Positions 52,401-64,000 are shown, numbered from the stretch's first letter. The stretch is DNA of 64,000 bases from Latrodectus hesperus (GCA_037975125.1 CM075858.1:69526542-69590541), one strand, 5' to 3'. The notes: generated by a model from the sequence alone, not told the origin. Numbers and translations: made by a program.

Positions 52401-55400
52401 GTTTAAAGTGGATTCCGAACCACTACAAACATCCATGCCCAAGGTGGGATTCGAACCCACAAACTGTTGAACCGAAGGAAAGAGCGCTAACCATTCGGCT
52501 GCCAGCTCGGCGAAGGTTTTCCTGATTCAAACTAGAATACAAACAATTGATTCAATTTAAATTAAAAAAATAAATCCATAAATATTTGTATCTTCTCCCA
52601 AAATTATTGTTCCATGGGAAGATTATGAAGTAAATTAAAGTTTTGTTTCAGTTTGAGGTTGGATGAAATTACTTACAGAAATTAAAAATTATGTAAAACA
52701 TACTACAGAAACATTCATAATAATGTAATTTTAGTAACTAAATTAATTTCTAGAAGCTTTCTATATTTGAAAAATATCAGAATTTTATAGATGTTTCCAT
52801 TTGATATAAAAAAACTAGAGAATATGCATATTTTTATGCTGCACTGTGTGTGAACGTATTTTATTATATATATGTGGTCTAATGGATATATTTATAGGCC
52901 TGTTCAAGAGGAACAGATCCAGAACATATAGTTTTAGGATAGAATTTCATTACAGTATGAAATCAGAGCAATAATACAATTTCTTTAAATAAATTCTTCA
53001 GCATATGCAAATTTTAAAATTTCGTATTTTATTCACATCAAAAAGTTTTAAAATATAAATTGAAAATGTTACACTTATTTGTATGATGAGAAAACATTCT
53101 GTGAGAAGTTTTTATAGCTGCACGAGAGTCAATATTTTAACTTTTCTCTATCTATTAAAAGGATTCATAATAAGATATACATAGGTCAAAGTACTGTAGT
53201 AGTCAAGTTTAAATGGGAATATTTATAGATTATCTATTTGCAACTATTTTTTTTTATAAATTAGTGAAATCATTTTTAATATTTCTTCGTAATATATTTG
53301 CAAATGGCACAAATGTTTCATTAATACAATAATAATAGAAGCTCAGCAAAACACAGCCTGTGGATTTGATGCTAAAATTTACTATATGCAAATTTTACAG
53401 TTGTTGTTTCTTATCCCACATGATGTAGCTAAGATATACCATCTCCATAAACCAAAAATGGTCAGAAAATCCAAAAATAAAATTGAATCCCTTAAAACCA
53501 CAAAAACTTCAATTGGTCTGATGACCTGGGGCACCAATGGGAGAAAACTGATTTTTCAGTACATTACATATAAGCTTAAAATATTAGTTTGGCAGAATAA
53601 TTAAGTTCCTGATAAAACTTAGTAATATGACAACTGGCGAAGATATCAAGGAGCAAAACAGGCAGCACAATTCTTTATTAAAAAGGTAACATAAAAATTT
53701 ACTTAAAACATAACACATAAATTTGATGCCAAATTTATGCAAACTTTACAGATATTCATAAAATATTAGGCTACTAGAAGAAATATGTAATTTCAAGTTA
53801 AAATTTAATAATTTTTAAGTGACCATGAACAAACTCTCAACAAAATATAGGAACAATGAATGGGTAATACCCTAGAAGCTAGTATAGGTTTGGCATAATT
53901 TCCCATTTTCGCACTAAGTGGAGCTTTTATCTTGCCAACCTAAATTATATCACCTAGTGCAATATCCAATTTCAAAATCCTGATCATGCTCAAACTTGAA
54001 CTTAGAATAGCAATAGCAATTATGTGCTATTTTAAATTTCAAATATTAGAATTTTGAATACTTCATTATAATCATTTACTACAAAAACATAGTAACATTA
54101 AAAACATTTTTTTTACAAAAACTCTGATTTTAATTAACTGGGCAGTGGCACTCATCTAAAGCAAATACCAGTTAAAAAACACCTTTAAAAGAAAATGTCA
54201 GTTCATTTGTTGCTCAACAGTCGATTTTTGTGAATGAGGGCTAATAAGGGCAGGACCTACAATTTTAAGTGGATTCCAAACCACTAACATCCAAGCACGA
54301 AGTGTGTTTTGAGCCCACAAACTGTAGAAGATAAAAGTAGAGAGAAGAGAATCAGAACATTAATGAAAATAGTTTAACAAAATTGGAAACACACAGTTAA
54401 ATACTAGTTACTATGGTTGATGATGACGGATTTTTGGGTTTCTTATCATAAGGAGAGGAAGTAAAAACAAGTGCCGATGAAATATCAATTACTTATTTTT
54501 ATGATGAAACATTAATCAAAAAGTATCTCTCAAATGAGTTTCTTCATTTCTAATTTAACTTTGTCTTTTTTAGATGTACAATGAATTTCAGGGAAAATTA
54601 CAAGTAAAAATTTAATGCCAGTTTATAATTAGTTTGAAGTACTAAAAATGCATAAATACTGATTATATTTATAAAATATTATTCCTAAACTGAATACTCA
54701 CCCATTACATTTCGAACAAATTCTGGTACAGAAAAACCTTTCTTTTCTTTTGGTAACTCGGGTATTATCACTGGCTTATCCTATGAAAAAAATAAGACAT
54801 GGTATTTGATAATTTTCGTAGCTTCTGATATATATATATCTATAACAGCAGTGTTACAACTGCCAACATAATTTTTCAAGGCCAATATTATCAAAATGGT
54901 AGTGCTGAAATTATAAAGTGAACATCATGAAAATGTTCATATTTAATGCACTAATGTTATATGTTGATAACAACAAGAGATAGATGTTATGTTTCTGAAT
55001 GCATGTCCATCAAAGTAAATTTTTGTGGTTTCCTGCTTAATGACTTATTAATATCTTCCATTATTCATGAAAACATCCTCTAGAGGACATTAATATGAAC
55101 TTTCATTAAGGATAGATTATAAATGTGAAGAACAGATTTTTTTACTTATGCTATTCCATGCTTCCTACTGGTAATAGTAAAAAATTTTAATACCCTTTTG
55201 ATATTAGTGGCCATGAAATTCAGCCTAATTTAAAATATTAATATTTTATCAGAAAATTATCATGGATTGATTTCTACACTTTACAATGCTCAAGGAATTT
55301 TTTACTGTTCTAATAAACATAATTAAATACAACATAGTGACCAGTCTATTTAATGAAAACTGTTGTAAGGCCTTTTAAAATACACCATGTAAATGGCCTT

Positions 55401-57234
55401 ATAATCCAAAAATGGTAAATTCTGAATTTGGTGACCTTTTTTGGCAGATTTCCTTGTTTATCGGCCAAAATAGTTTTTTATTATGTAATACAGATAAGAT
55501 CAATAAGAATTACACAGAAAATTCTAATTTGGTAACTCTAGTATTTGTCATTTAGAGTAGATTTAGAACATTTTATTCTATTTGTGAATATAATAAAGAA
55601 TTTTTTAGAGGATACAAAAATTTAAATGCTGTTGTCACTTAAAAAACCATATATGATGCAAAAATGACATAAAATATGAGAAAAAACCAGGCCTGGCAAT
55701 AAAAACTCATATTGACAACACTATAATCAAAACAGAGAATGCCAGATTTGGTGAGAAATCACTTGTGGGAGGATATATCACCTTTATACTAATTTCTTGA
55801 CCTTTTGAATACTTAATTACAGGTTATATTGTTCTGTTTTATTATTTTGAATAATTCTTTTTTATTCTGCATTAATTTTTTTTAGTATTCTTAATATTTT
55901 CATAAATAATTATGTCTGTAGTTTATTGTCTTGAAATACCAAGTTTTTCTGAGCTCTAATTTGATGTTTAATTTTTCTGCTGGTAAGCAGATTTTTGGTC
56001 AGGATGGAGAAGAAAATCTTTTTCTTTTGTTTCAAACAGTACAAGAGTTTTTTTCAAATTGTATACATTCTTTTGAAGTTTTTGAAGGAAATTGGAATAC
56101 TGAAGTAAGAGTTAGTGAGTTTAAAATGCAAAAGTCAAATGAGAACTTCAGCTACCTCTCAGATGGATGTTCTTTTCTTTGCTGTAGAAGTTTTGACGGA
56201 AAGTTTTACGATTCCTAAAAGTGGATCAGATATGGGTCTTGGTTTTCTTGCAGCAAATTGAACATTGAGGTGATTTTTCCTTTGACATACGAAATAGTTC
56301 TCAGTAGTAAAACAATTGATTTTCAAAGAGAATACTCTTTTAACAATTATGGTTCAGCAGATTGAAAGCAATTTATTAATGAAACAGTGGTTGGTTGGTT
56401 GGGTTTTCTGGCGCAAGGTCCAAAATGGACAAACTGCGCCAAAATTAATGAAACAACGTTTTACTCTATTGAGTCATTTTCAGAGAAGATAGGAGGTAAA
56501 GATAAGATTGTTGAAATAGATGAATCAAAATTCAGAATGAGAAAGTATCAGAGAATATGCAATAGGTCACTGGATATTTAGTAGTATTAAGAGAGGTAAC
56601 AGTAGGTTATTCTTGGTAGCAATACACAATAGGACAAGAGAAACTTATATATTATTAAAAGGTGGACTGAGATGCTAACAGCCATTTATCCAGATTCTTG
56701 GAAGAAATATGACTCATTAAAAATGAGGGCCATGAACATTTGATTGTTAATCACTGAGAATTTGTATTTACATTCACAATAATACTATTCTAATATTTTC
56801 CTTATTTGCAATTATTTATAAAATTAACGCTCTTTTTTCTTTAAAAATCTTAATATTTCAAAAATGTATGTTTACAATATTTGTTTATTAGGTTTAAGTT
56901 GATCGGGATCGAACCTGGAGCATTAAGCTCCAAAGTGTGTTGTCCAATTACTAGGCCATTGTCAGCTCTCAATTACATACAATTTACTTTTTAAAACAGA
57001 AAAGAAATACAGGTTTACGCTTTTATTAGCATATATATTACATTTGCGTTTTTATTGGCAAATATAAAAAGAATCAATGGAGCACTCTAAACTGCACGTT
57101 TTACAAATCGATTAAGTGTCAGAGAAGATGGGTTTCAAAATATTACTTACAGGATTTGCCATAAGCCTCTCCAGCTTTAACTTCTGAAAGTCTATGGCTG
57201 TTTTAGGAACAAATGGCCGTTGTTCTTTACTCAT
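43430..57234 (-). CDS. PRKRIP1: PRKR-interacting protein 1 homolog (spliceosome-associated)
   Basis: Seven exons: 57234-57151, 54780-54702, 51946-51846, 48991-48906, 45780-45740, 45662-45507 and 43521-43430. Phases all agree and give 212 residues (human 184). Signatures: [11 protein letters not shown] (residues 18-28), [10 protein letters not shown] at the exon 2/3 join, then [18 protein letters not shown], the family hallmark, and a basic helix ([27 protein letters not shown]). An acidic Ser/Glu-rich tail follows. In the family this nuclear protein binds dsRNA, inhibits PKR and lies as a long helix in the catalytic spliceosome (C complexes). The extra length is mainly in the acidic tail (exons 6-7). 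Introns carry SINEs and dead transposons but exons look clean. Confidence 0.95.
44177..44445 (+). mobile_element. SINE, second family, in PRKRIP1 intron 6
   Basis: A tRNA-like head, GCCAGGTGGCTTAGC, with a box B-like GGGTTCTATATTCGG, then a body containing CTCATCCATTCAGTGGGTCA and CACATGGGCAGTCACG. Clearly different from the 16.7-kb family. Target duplication not resolved. Confidence 0.6.
44952..44965 (+). repeat. Isolated mariner-type terminal repeat
   Basis: CAGGGTGATTACAA preceded by TA matches the end of the 18359-18898 element at 13 of 14 positions. No inverse partner was found downstream, so this is probably one end of a truncated copy. Confidence 0.45.
46950..47950 (-). pseudogene. 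Dead non-LTR reverse transcriptase relic in PRKRIP1 intron 4
   Basis: Minus-strand reading with frame changes gives LFMDFK-TFDEVDR (about 47350-47380), then [18 protein letters not shown] (about 47160-47215, equivalent to QGDALSPLLFN) and [12 protein letters not shown] (about 47080-47120). The last is the F-A-D-D catalytic box with the first Asp changed to Asn. Spacing and order match a reverse transcriptase; stops are frequent. Confidence 0.7.
48131..48460 (+). mobile_element. SINE, third family, in PRKRIP1 intron 4
   Basis: A tRNA-like head, GGGCTGGTTGGTTAGAGC, with box B-like AATTTGAATCCTG, a body of about 260 bases and an A-rich end (GGAAATAAAAAA). No clear target duplication. Confidence 0.6.
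49170..49192. repeat. Poly-A tract of 23
   Basis: An uninterrupted A-run in PRKRIP1 intron 3, close to the downstream end of the dead mariner. Confidence 0.95.
49310..50300 (-). pseudogene. Dead mariner element in PRKRIP1 intron 3
   Basis: Minus-strand fragments in order: N-terminal helix-turn-helix region with [19 protein letters not shown] (about 49970-50045), a central NEKWI motif (about 49780, normally DEKWI), and [20 protein letters not shown] with [13 protein letters not shown] (about 49450-49545). The family reads YSPDLAPSDFHLF at the last site, so two of the DD34D aspartate regions are recognisable. Many frameshifts and stops are present. Terminal repeats were not identified. Confidence 0.8.
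52330..52512 (-). mobile_element. Young tRNA-derived SINE in PRKRIP1 intron 2
   Basis: On the minus strand it starts at the tRNA-like head with box A (TGGCAGCCGAATGGTTAGCG) and box B GGTTCGAATCC. A 100-base body follows and it ends in a CAAAACAAAACAAA tail. The flanks are identical 12-mers, AAGGTTTTCCTG (52318-52329 and 52513-52524). It is the best-preserved member of its family here. Confidence 0.9.
54211..54330 (-). mobile_element. Truncated SINE of the same family
   Basis: The body, TCGCTCAACGG-like through GGATTCCAAACCACT, matches the 52330-52512 copy, but it is diverged and lacks the box A half. Confidence 0.7.
55390..55560. mobile_element. Diverged relative of the 7030-7282 MITE
   Basis: From ATAATCC through AAATTCTGAATTTGGTGACC and on to GGTAACTCTAGTATTT it matches the reverse complement of 7130-7275, including the interior. 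The other end is unclear; a further GCCAGATTTGGTGA phrase occurs near 55742. Confidence 0.55.
55940..56790 (+). pseudogene. Dead Merlin/IS1595-type transposase in PRKRIP1 intron 1
   Basis: An N-terminal part (about 55960-56300) contains the [13 protein letters not shown] segment, resembling the family's DGCxWRC zinc-binding region. The catalytic part (about 56460-56700) reads [22 protein letters not shown], then [33 protein letters not shown]. That is the start of the ISXO2/IS1595 DDE domain, with the first Asp in EIDESKF. Stops and a frame change (56217, 56580) and a 57-bp insertion inactivate it. Assignment rests on remembered domain motifs. Confidence 0.65.
56387..56443. mobile_element. 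57-bp hairpin insertion with 12-bp target duplication
   Basis: Flanked by ATTAATGAAACA at 56375-56386 and again at 56444-56455. The insert holds a nested inverted repeat: TGGCGCA ... TGCGCCA outside and GTCC-AAAAT-GGAC inside. It interrupts the Merlin relic. Confidence 0.65.
56891..56972 (-). repeat. tRNA-like Pol III promoter remnant
   Basis: On the minus strand, box A TGGCCTAGTAATTGG (56958-56944) and box B GGTTCGATCCC (56915-56905). There is no paired acceptor stem, so it is a SINE head or tRNA pseudogene rather than a tRNA gene. Confidence 0.5.
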
Positions 57235-58448
57235 GATGAAATTTATTCCATGTACAAATTTCTAGCATGATATATAACTGAACGCAGAAAACAAAAGATG
57301 CATTCTTTAAATAACTGGATTTTTAAGCAAATTTCATAATATATCGATGGATGCTTCCATGTAAATAAAGAGAATACACCATCATATCCCATGATTAAAA
57401 AAAAACAAATTTATTTCGCTTAAAAATTTATTTTATTCCATTCATGCCGGTAGAATGCAAGCTGAAATTCTTCCATAACATTTTTTCACAATTAAATCAA
57501 TATTTTCTTAGTATGTGAATTAAACTTTTTCAAAAGCGCAAGAAAAATAGAATACGCAAGAATAAACGAGTAAAACAATGAATATCTAACTTAATACAAA
57601 ACAATACGACTCAATTTTCCTGGTTTGATTTATTCCACATAAAGAATATGATGCCAATTTCGTCCGTGAAATTTCTCACAAAAATGATGGAAGTTTTTTT
57701 TATCTGTTTTTAAAAATATGTAGATGGCATCACAGTTTTTCCTCCTTAGTTACAAGGTGTAAACAAAACGAATTCTCCATATGTTGATGATGAAATAATC
57801 GAAACAAAAACAAAAAAACGCATTGAAAGTTAACGCTGTGGATATACCAGTAACTTGTTAAGGAAGACTATCAGTACTAAATAAATTTATTTAAACTGTA
57901 ATTTCAGAGATATGTAAAAAATCTACTCCTTAAGTCAAGTAGATCTAAAGAAAAAAATTGAGTTAAATTAGTACGAAACAGTCATTATTATTTAAATATT
58001 TCTTAATTCATTTGGTATTTGAATGTCATTTTAATTTTAAATTGAAATTCATATTTCTCATTTTTTAATTAATGTGTTTTACATTTAGTGTTTAAATTTT
58101 GAAATTTTAATTTCAGTTATATTACAGGTCATGATTGATATACATTTTGGCCATTATTATTTTACACTATTGACCATACACACTGATTAAAAATTCAAGT
58201 TATTGATAGATAACATTCACCATTTGGCAATTTTGAATAATTGTGTGTGATAACAATAAAAAAGTAGTTCAGTATTAATAATACTGAGCAAATTTATTAT
58301 TATTGTTAATTCTATGTTAAATAGATTTATTTTATATTTTAAATAATGGTCATTATAAGCTTTGATTCTTTTTAATATAGTTTTTCAATAGTTATATTTA
58401 TTCAATACATTTTTCTGTATAGAAGACATTAAAAATATGAGATAAGAA
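57235..58448. promoter_or_regulatory. Shared 5' flank of PRKRIP1 and TRIAP1
   Basis: 1.2 kb between the start codons of two divergent genes, so both 5' UTRs and probably both promoters lie here. No TATA box or known motif stands out. Confidence 0.45.
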
Positions 58449-61225
58449 ATGGAAAGCCTTGGTGAAGATTGTAAAGAATTGAAAAGGCAGTATGAAGCAT
58501 GTTTTAATAATTGGTATTCTGAATATTTTTTAAAAAATAAAAAAGGAGACATTGCTGTGTGTGAACCTCTGTTTCTGGAATATCAAAAATGCTTGAAGGT
58601 AAGCATTATTAATTTCTTCCTTAATATATATAAAAAAATTTTTTTAATAATAATTTACAATAAATTTATTTTTGATGAAAAATGTGAGTAATTTTTTAAA
58701 ACAATTTTAGGTATTTTATTTCTTTTAATTTAGATAATTCTTTTAGCAAAATTATATTTAAAATTTTATTTCTCTGTCTGTTTTCTACAAAGAAAATAGC
58801 TTTAATTCTCTTAAAAATTATAATTAACAACTATTATTTTCATGATATGTAAATAATACCTAATTTCTATATTTAGTATCATAAAGTACCATTTTCAAAT
58901 AAATTTTTTTATAGATCTACACTTTTGTTAAAATAATTACTATTATTTATATTGATGAAAATTATATCAATGAGGAATTATTGATCTTTTAAATAAAAAT
59001 TGTGGATTAACTATCTGACGTTAAATTGATAATTACTGGCATCATATTCAATTTCATAATTATTTAATCAAATGGCATGTATTTGTTTTATTATTGCTTG
59101 TTATTAAGAAAAGTATGTAAAAAAATTTGATACATTTATTCTAGTTAGATGTAAAATCTGTACTGTACCAAAAGGAGTTTTTTTTCTTTTATCTGAAGAA
59201 AAAATTCTCCAATTAAAAAATCTATCAAAATTTTTTTATTCTAGCAATATATAAAATTGTTACTTCACTAAAATGAGTTTTCTTTTATCAGAAGGAAAAA
59301 TTCTCGAACTAAAAATAATTCTTTATCAGCATGAAAATTCTGTCCATTTTTATCTGTATTTCTAATTATTAAATACATTTTTTAAAACTTAAAACTCTTG
59401 GTTTTCTGACAATAAGCAGATTGTTATGAAAAATAATTATAATAATTTAAATTTTAATCAAAGTATACCAATTATTTGAACAGGAAAAATATAACAATAT
59501 TTTATTAAAAAAATAAAATATTTTAAAACTTCCTGAAAAGTAATAACATAGCAATTTATATTCTCTCTTTCCAGTGAATACTTCACATTTGTTAATTACT
59601 TTAGCCTTAAAAATTATAAATCTGTAAAATATTTTGCATATTGTTGTTTATTCTAATGTGATGGCAATATGATGCATGTAAGTAAAGCATATATTTATTA
59701 TCTTTGTTTATTACATATATCTATTAAAGGTTATTAATAGTTAGATGAATGAAATATGACATAATGCTGATTTTTACGATTTCATTATTGTACAAAATTT
59801 CTTGTATGAAAAGTATTCACCTAGCTGGCAGCCAAATGGTTAGTTTCAATAATTGAGGCCTTTCATTCAGCAGTTTGTGGATTTCAATCCTTAATAAGGT
59901 TGGATGTTTTAGTGGTTCAGAATCCATTTTAAACTGTGGTCGCCAACCTAACTAGTCCTTGTGTGCAAAAAATAATTCACAAATGACTCAAATAAATGCA
60001 ACTAAAACAAGCTTTAATTATTTTTATTAATAATCTAAAATATGCCATTGTCAATTAATTTTTAATTATTTGAGCAAAAATTGGTGTAGGATTGTTTGTA
60101 AGTAGTTTCCATATTAGTTTTAATTGACTTGAACATGATGAATAATATGGCATTTTATGCTTAAAAAGTAAATAAAAATCAATAAAGAAAACATGGATTA
60201 TATTAATGTGTTATTTATTATTTTCAAATAATAAATTAATAAAGGTAGGTACTGTTAGTAAAATTGCAAATATGTAAAAAAAATATATATTTTTAAAATT
60301 TTAAATTAGAATTACAATATTGTAAATTTTAATTTAGTTGCATTTTAACTATTTTTTATTTTTGACAGCATTGAATAATATTTATTATGAAATCAAAAAT
60401 TTTCAAGTTATTGATAGTTGCATTACTTTCAAAACAAATTTAACTATTTAATTTCTGGTACTTAATTAATGATTTATTCACATTAAAGAGAACATTTGCA
60501 TTACCATTATTCTCAATATTAGTGTTTTACATGTTCTAGCCAAAGTATTTGTCTTATTAGAAAAATGTATATGTGAACATACATCTAATGTAAAAGTTTA
60601 AAAAGTATCATTAAATTAGAAATAAAAAATTATATGCACTTTTTTTGATGTTATTTATTTGTACAGGAATTTGTTTTCATACTTTTTTATTTTTCAAAAT
60701 TGAACATTGTTTCTACGATAATGATAATTTATTAAAAGTTATTATAAAAATTTTGTTCTATTATAATTTTATACATTGATCTAATAAAGATTTTATTTCC
60801 TTTGTATTAATCCTAAGAAAACTTTTACATTAAATTGAAATATTTCTATTTTTTTCAAACTTTAATTTTATAGAAATTTATTGAATTACTAATAGTTATT
60901 TGAATGAATGTTTAATTTCATTTTACTCAATGAATAACATCTAATTTTACATTACATAAAAATGTAAAAACATAGTTTTAAATACTTAGGCCTTATATTT
61001 CTTTTGTAAGTCTCTATAATGTGATGAAAATATAAAACAGAATAAAGAGTGAAAATTTCAAAATTTAACTAAAATAATGATTCAGATTTTATAACCTATG
61101 ACAAATCTTTCTTTAATCTCATTTAGATTGCCATAAAGAAAAATAATATACCATTGTGGGAATTGGAGAAAGATTCCATAAATGAAAGTGATAAAAAAAC
61201 ACAGGAAACTGGTAGCTCAACATAA
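58449..61225 (+). CDS. TRIAP1: TP53-regulated inhibitor of apoptosis 1 / Mdm35 homolog
   Basis: Two exons, 58449-58598 (donor AAG|GTAAGC) and 61127-61225, joined in phase 0, give 82 residues (human 76). It has the twin CX9C motif exactly: Cys8-Cys18 and Cys38-Cys48. The family pattern SLGEDCKELKRQYEACFNNWYSEYFLK is also present (positions 3-29), and then IAIKKNNIPLWELE after the splice. In the family this intermembrane-space protein is imported by the Mia40 disulfide relay. It binds PRELI/Ups proteins to carry phosphatidic acid between mitochondrial membranes. The intron contains a SINE. The start is the first ATG of the frame, and a stop (TAA at 58443-58445) lies just upstream. Confidence 0.96.
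59821..60010 (+). mobile_element. Old SINE in the TRIAP1 intron
   Basis: CTAGCTGGCAGCCAAATGGTTAG head, a decayed box B (GATTTCAATCC) and the same body as the 52330-52512 copy, ending in an AAAT-rich tail. It is the most diverged full-length member here. Confidence 0.75.
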
Positions 61226-61361
61226 CAATAATTTAAATTTGTATTTGTTAGTTTGCATTGTGTTGATCATTGTGTTGTAAAAGTATTAGTAAAGTAATGA
61301 ATGTTATCTGTTCATTTGTTTATATTTATTCAATTAAATGCTAAGTTTGGGAGTTTTTATG

Positions 61362-61367
61362 AATAAA
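61362..61367 (+). promoter_or_regulatory. Polyadenylation signal of TRIAP1
   Basis: AATAAA, 137 bases after the stop codon. Confidence 0.6.
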
Positions 61368-61399
61368 ATATAATTCAATATGAAATGTAAATGTTTAAA

Positions 61400-64000
61400 T
61401 ATTAATTTCGTATGTATTAAATTTTGTAAATATATTAAATTCGTTTAAATATTATTTTTCAAGAACGACCACTCCTCATTCTATAGTTGTTCATAAGAGT
61501 GCTAATTGTCTAACAGTGAATGAAAATTTTGTTTAGATGTGCATGATGTATTATTATTTGTTGTAAAATCATTTAGAAATATTGCTATATATTAATAAGC
61601 AAAATATGCAGCTACTTAACAGTTTTTCTTTGATAACATAAACTACTTTTTTGATCAAATTAATTCTGATGATGCATTAATAATATATAATACATTTGCA
61701 GTCACAATTCATTGTTTGGAGCTAATATTAACTGCATCATTTAATTTTTTTAAAAACATTTTGATAGCTCTATTATATAATGATTGTAGTCTAATTGTAA
61801 TTTTTACTGTCATAAAAAGTTTGCATTTTGGAGAAATTTATGATGTGTGTTCTAATTTATTACTTAATTTTTGCATTTTAAGTTCTGATTATGTTCATCG
61901 AAATTTGAAAGCCACTAAAATATATAAAACCATTTCTTTCTTTCTGTTTTCTTTCCATTTCTGATTTAATATGGCAATATATTTTTGTTCAAAAAAGTTG
62001 ACTTAAAAGATTTCTTAATGAATAATAACCCTTTTATTTACTTAAATTGAATGCAGTTATTCATCAGTTTTGTTCAATATTTCCTTCTTTCTGTTCTTCA
62101 AATTTCAAAGTTGCAAACGTTTTAAAGAGAGCTTATGAAAAAATCATCTTTCATTCTTATTATAAGCACGTATGTCTTTATAATCGAAAACAGTAATGGA
62201 AAACTTGTAATCACATCTTAAAATTTTAATCAACATGATTCTTTTCTAATTAAGGAATGACAACATGAATCTATGGCAGATCCAAATTTGTCAAAACATT
62301 GATTGTCGTCGAAAAGTGTTCAGTTGCAAAATTATACACTTTCTATTATCTTTTTACTTTATAAAAGAACTAGTGAGTGGAATGTTTCTTTTAATATTGA
62401 GCCATTCTACTGTTGCTTAGTTGATATTTTGTTGTAATAATCTGTTCAATTCCACATAACTTTAAATTTATATCCCATTCTTTTATAATTAACACTTTAT
62501 CTTAGGTAATTCTACTGATAAGTTTGTACCAGTTAAAAATTTTGTTAACTTTTGCACAGAATTTTTTTATATATGAAAATTTATTGACAGTTTTCAAAAA
62601 TCAATATTATTCACATTTCAAACCATTTGAGAAATAAAAACTATGAATGCAAAATAAAGTTAAGTGTTCTAAATTACTAAATGTAAACTGTTTTTGTGTT
62701 TTAAGCAATTTTATAAAGACTAACATTTTTCAAAACTAATACTAAGAATTTTAGAGTTGAAATTTTTAGTATCAAGAAAGATATTTTATTATATGAACAA
62801 AAAAATGACTAATTATTTGAATTTTCAATCATTAGCAGAGGTTTTTATGACAATTTTTAAAGTTTTTTTTATATTGAACATTTTAGCTAGATTAGGTGGG
62901 CTTAATTAAAAAAAATATAAAAACTTTACATTTTCCAAACATATAATCCAAACAGAATTTTATATGAAAACAACAATTAAAAGAAAAAATTTTTTTAAAC
63001 AGAATTGCACAAATTAATCAATAATTTCTTATATTTTTAAATAATAAAATTAATTTTGATAAAAATATAAAAATTTTCAATAGAAGTAGATTATATTCAT
63101 TTAACACAATAATAAAATTATGAAAAAGAAGAAATTATCCAACTTCAATTTTCTAATAGAATATAATTATATATAGTTTTCTCTCTCTCTCTCCCTAAAC
63201 CTGCTAAAAACTATATAAATAAAATTCTTATCTTTATTTTTCGGTTTAATCCCGAGTGAAGCAATAATATCAAGTAAGAGAAATAAAAATATGGAAAGGG
63301 AATTCTTAACAAATCAAATGTTAATCTCTAAATGCAAATGGTGCAAATTCGAAATACAAATATTGTTAATTAAAAAAATTTTTCATTATCAGTATTTTTA
63401 ATAACCGATAATGCAACTTACTCGCGTTTCCTCATCAATTTATATTTAGTGTTTAATAGCCTTTGGTGTATTTTTCTGGCGACAAATAAATCACCAAATT
63501 TGACTACCTAGCCTATTTTTTTGTCTTCAGCGAACTGTTACAGTAATGCTAATTTTAATATTATAATAAAAATTCTCAAAAAGTAAAATTTAAGCACACA
63601 CACAGCCAAATTTAATATTTTCGTGATTAAGATAATTAATTCCTTTAAGAGAGAGAGAGAGAGAGTTGTATATTATAGTATTCTCTAAGATAAATTTTCT
63701 ACATTTCATTTCACATTATTTTAATTTTTGGTTTCATTTACACTTGATAAATGTTTTTAAGCACTGCATTTAATGAAATCATATTTTGATTAAAATATTT
63801 TATTATTTGTATGTAGTGCTACCAAAATTAAACATATTAGGGGTTTTAATTGATAATATTTGAGTTTAAATTAGTATTGTTATTAAAGATTGAAACTCTA
63901 AATTGTTTTGTACTTACAGATTTAATTTTAAAACATATCTGTTTAAAATAAGCACATTTTTTGTTTTCTGGTTGTAAATGCATTTAACATGATAATGCTT
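61400..64000. other. AT-rich intergenic stretch
   Basis: No exon recognised. Short simple repeats: a CT tract at about 63180-63193 and a GA tract at about 63650-63665. The open frame 61716-61964 has no recognisable motif. Confidence 0.5.

Noticed and set aside
52440..52510. Possible functional tRNA genes (also at 16.8, 32.0 and 56.9 kb)
   Set aside because: Box A and box B are present, but there is no 7-bp acceptor pairing and, except at 56.9 kb, the sequence continues into SINE bodies, with tails and target duplications at 16.8 and 52.4 kb.

Overview
The window is nuclear DNA of an arthropod, most likely an araneomorph (orb-weaver type) spider. It is strongly AT-rich. Coding exons are short with GT-AG introns of up to many kilobases. 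Between the genes lie DNA-transposon relics, tRNA-derived SINEs and long (TA)n and (CA)n tracts. The two decayed Tc1 copies resemble the Tc1 transposases I remember from araneid genomes; the species assignment is inference from that and was not searched.

Layout. (1) 2.7-7.7 kb, minus strand: the proteasome lid/BRCA2-partner gene SEM1 (DSS1), three coding exons, with an apparent one-base deletion in an A-run just after the start codon. Its 4.5-kb second intron holds a reverse-transcriptase relic and a small inverted-repeat element. (2) 7.93-14.62 kb: an apparently complete two-gene DNA transposon of ISL2EU type (PIF/Harbinger relatives). A SWIM zinc finger plus YqaJ/lambda-type exonuclease gene on the plus strand faces a THAP plus DDE transposase gene on the minus strand. 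Both reading frames are open and all catalytic residues I could check are present. The element lies about 240 bp upstream of the SEM1 start. (3) 15.5-24.2 kb: a degenerate minisatellite, a SINE with target-site duplication, two TA-flanked elements that abut and share one TA, a dead Tc1 copy and three long (TA)n arrays. (4) 24.3-39.4 kb, plus strand: a less certain gene of unknown function, with a GC-rich promoter-like region carrying an RFX X-box, a first coding exon beginning Met-Gly-Cys (a lipidation signal) and a terminal exon 13.7 kb away in compatible phase. Its intron contains a second Tc1, a 688-bp hAT element and a 2.6-kb hAT element with a perfect 8-bp target duplication and a nested SINE. 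(5) 43.4-57.2 kb, minus strand: PRKRIP1, a spliceosome-associated dsRNA-binding protein, seven coding exons, whose introns hold SINEs, a reverse-transcriptase relic, a dead mariner and a dead Merlin/IS1595-type element. (6) 58.4-61.4 kb, plus strand: TRIAP1 (Mdm35), a twin CX9C mitochondrial protein, head-to-head with PRKRIP1 across about 1.2 kb.

The host genes are unrelated housekeeping genes. The genes that work together are the two inside the ISL2EU-type element, which look like a transposase and a partner nuclease and are the most interesting system here. Gene structures were read by eye from splice signals and remembered protein families. No alignments or database searches were run.
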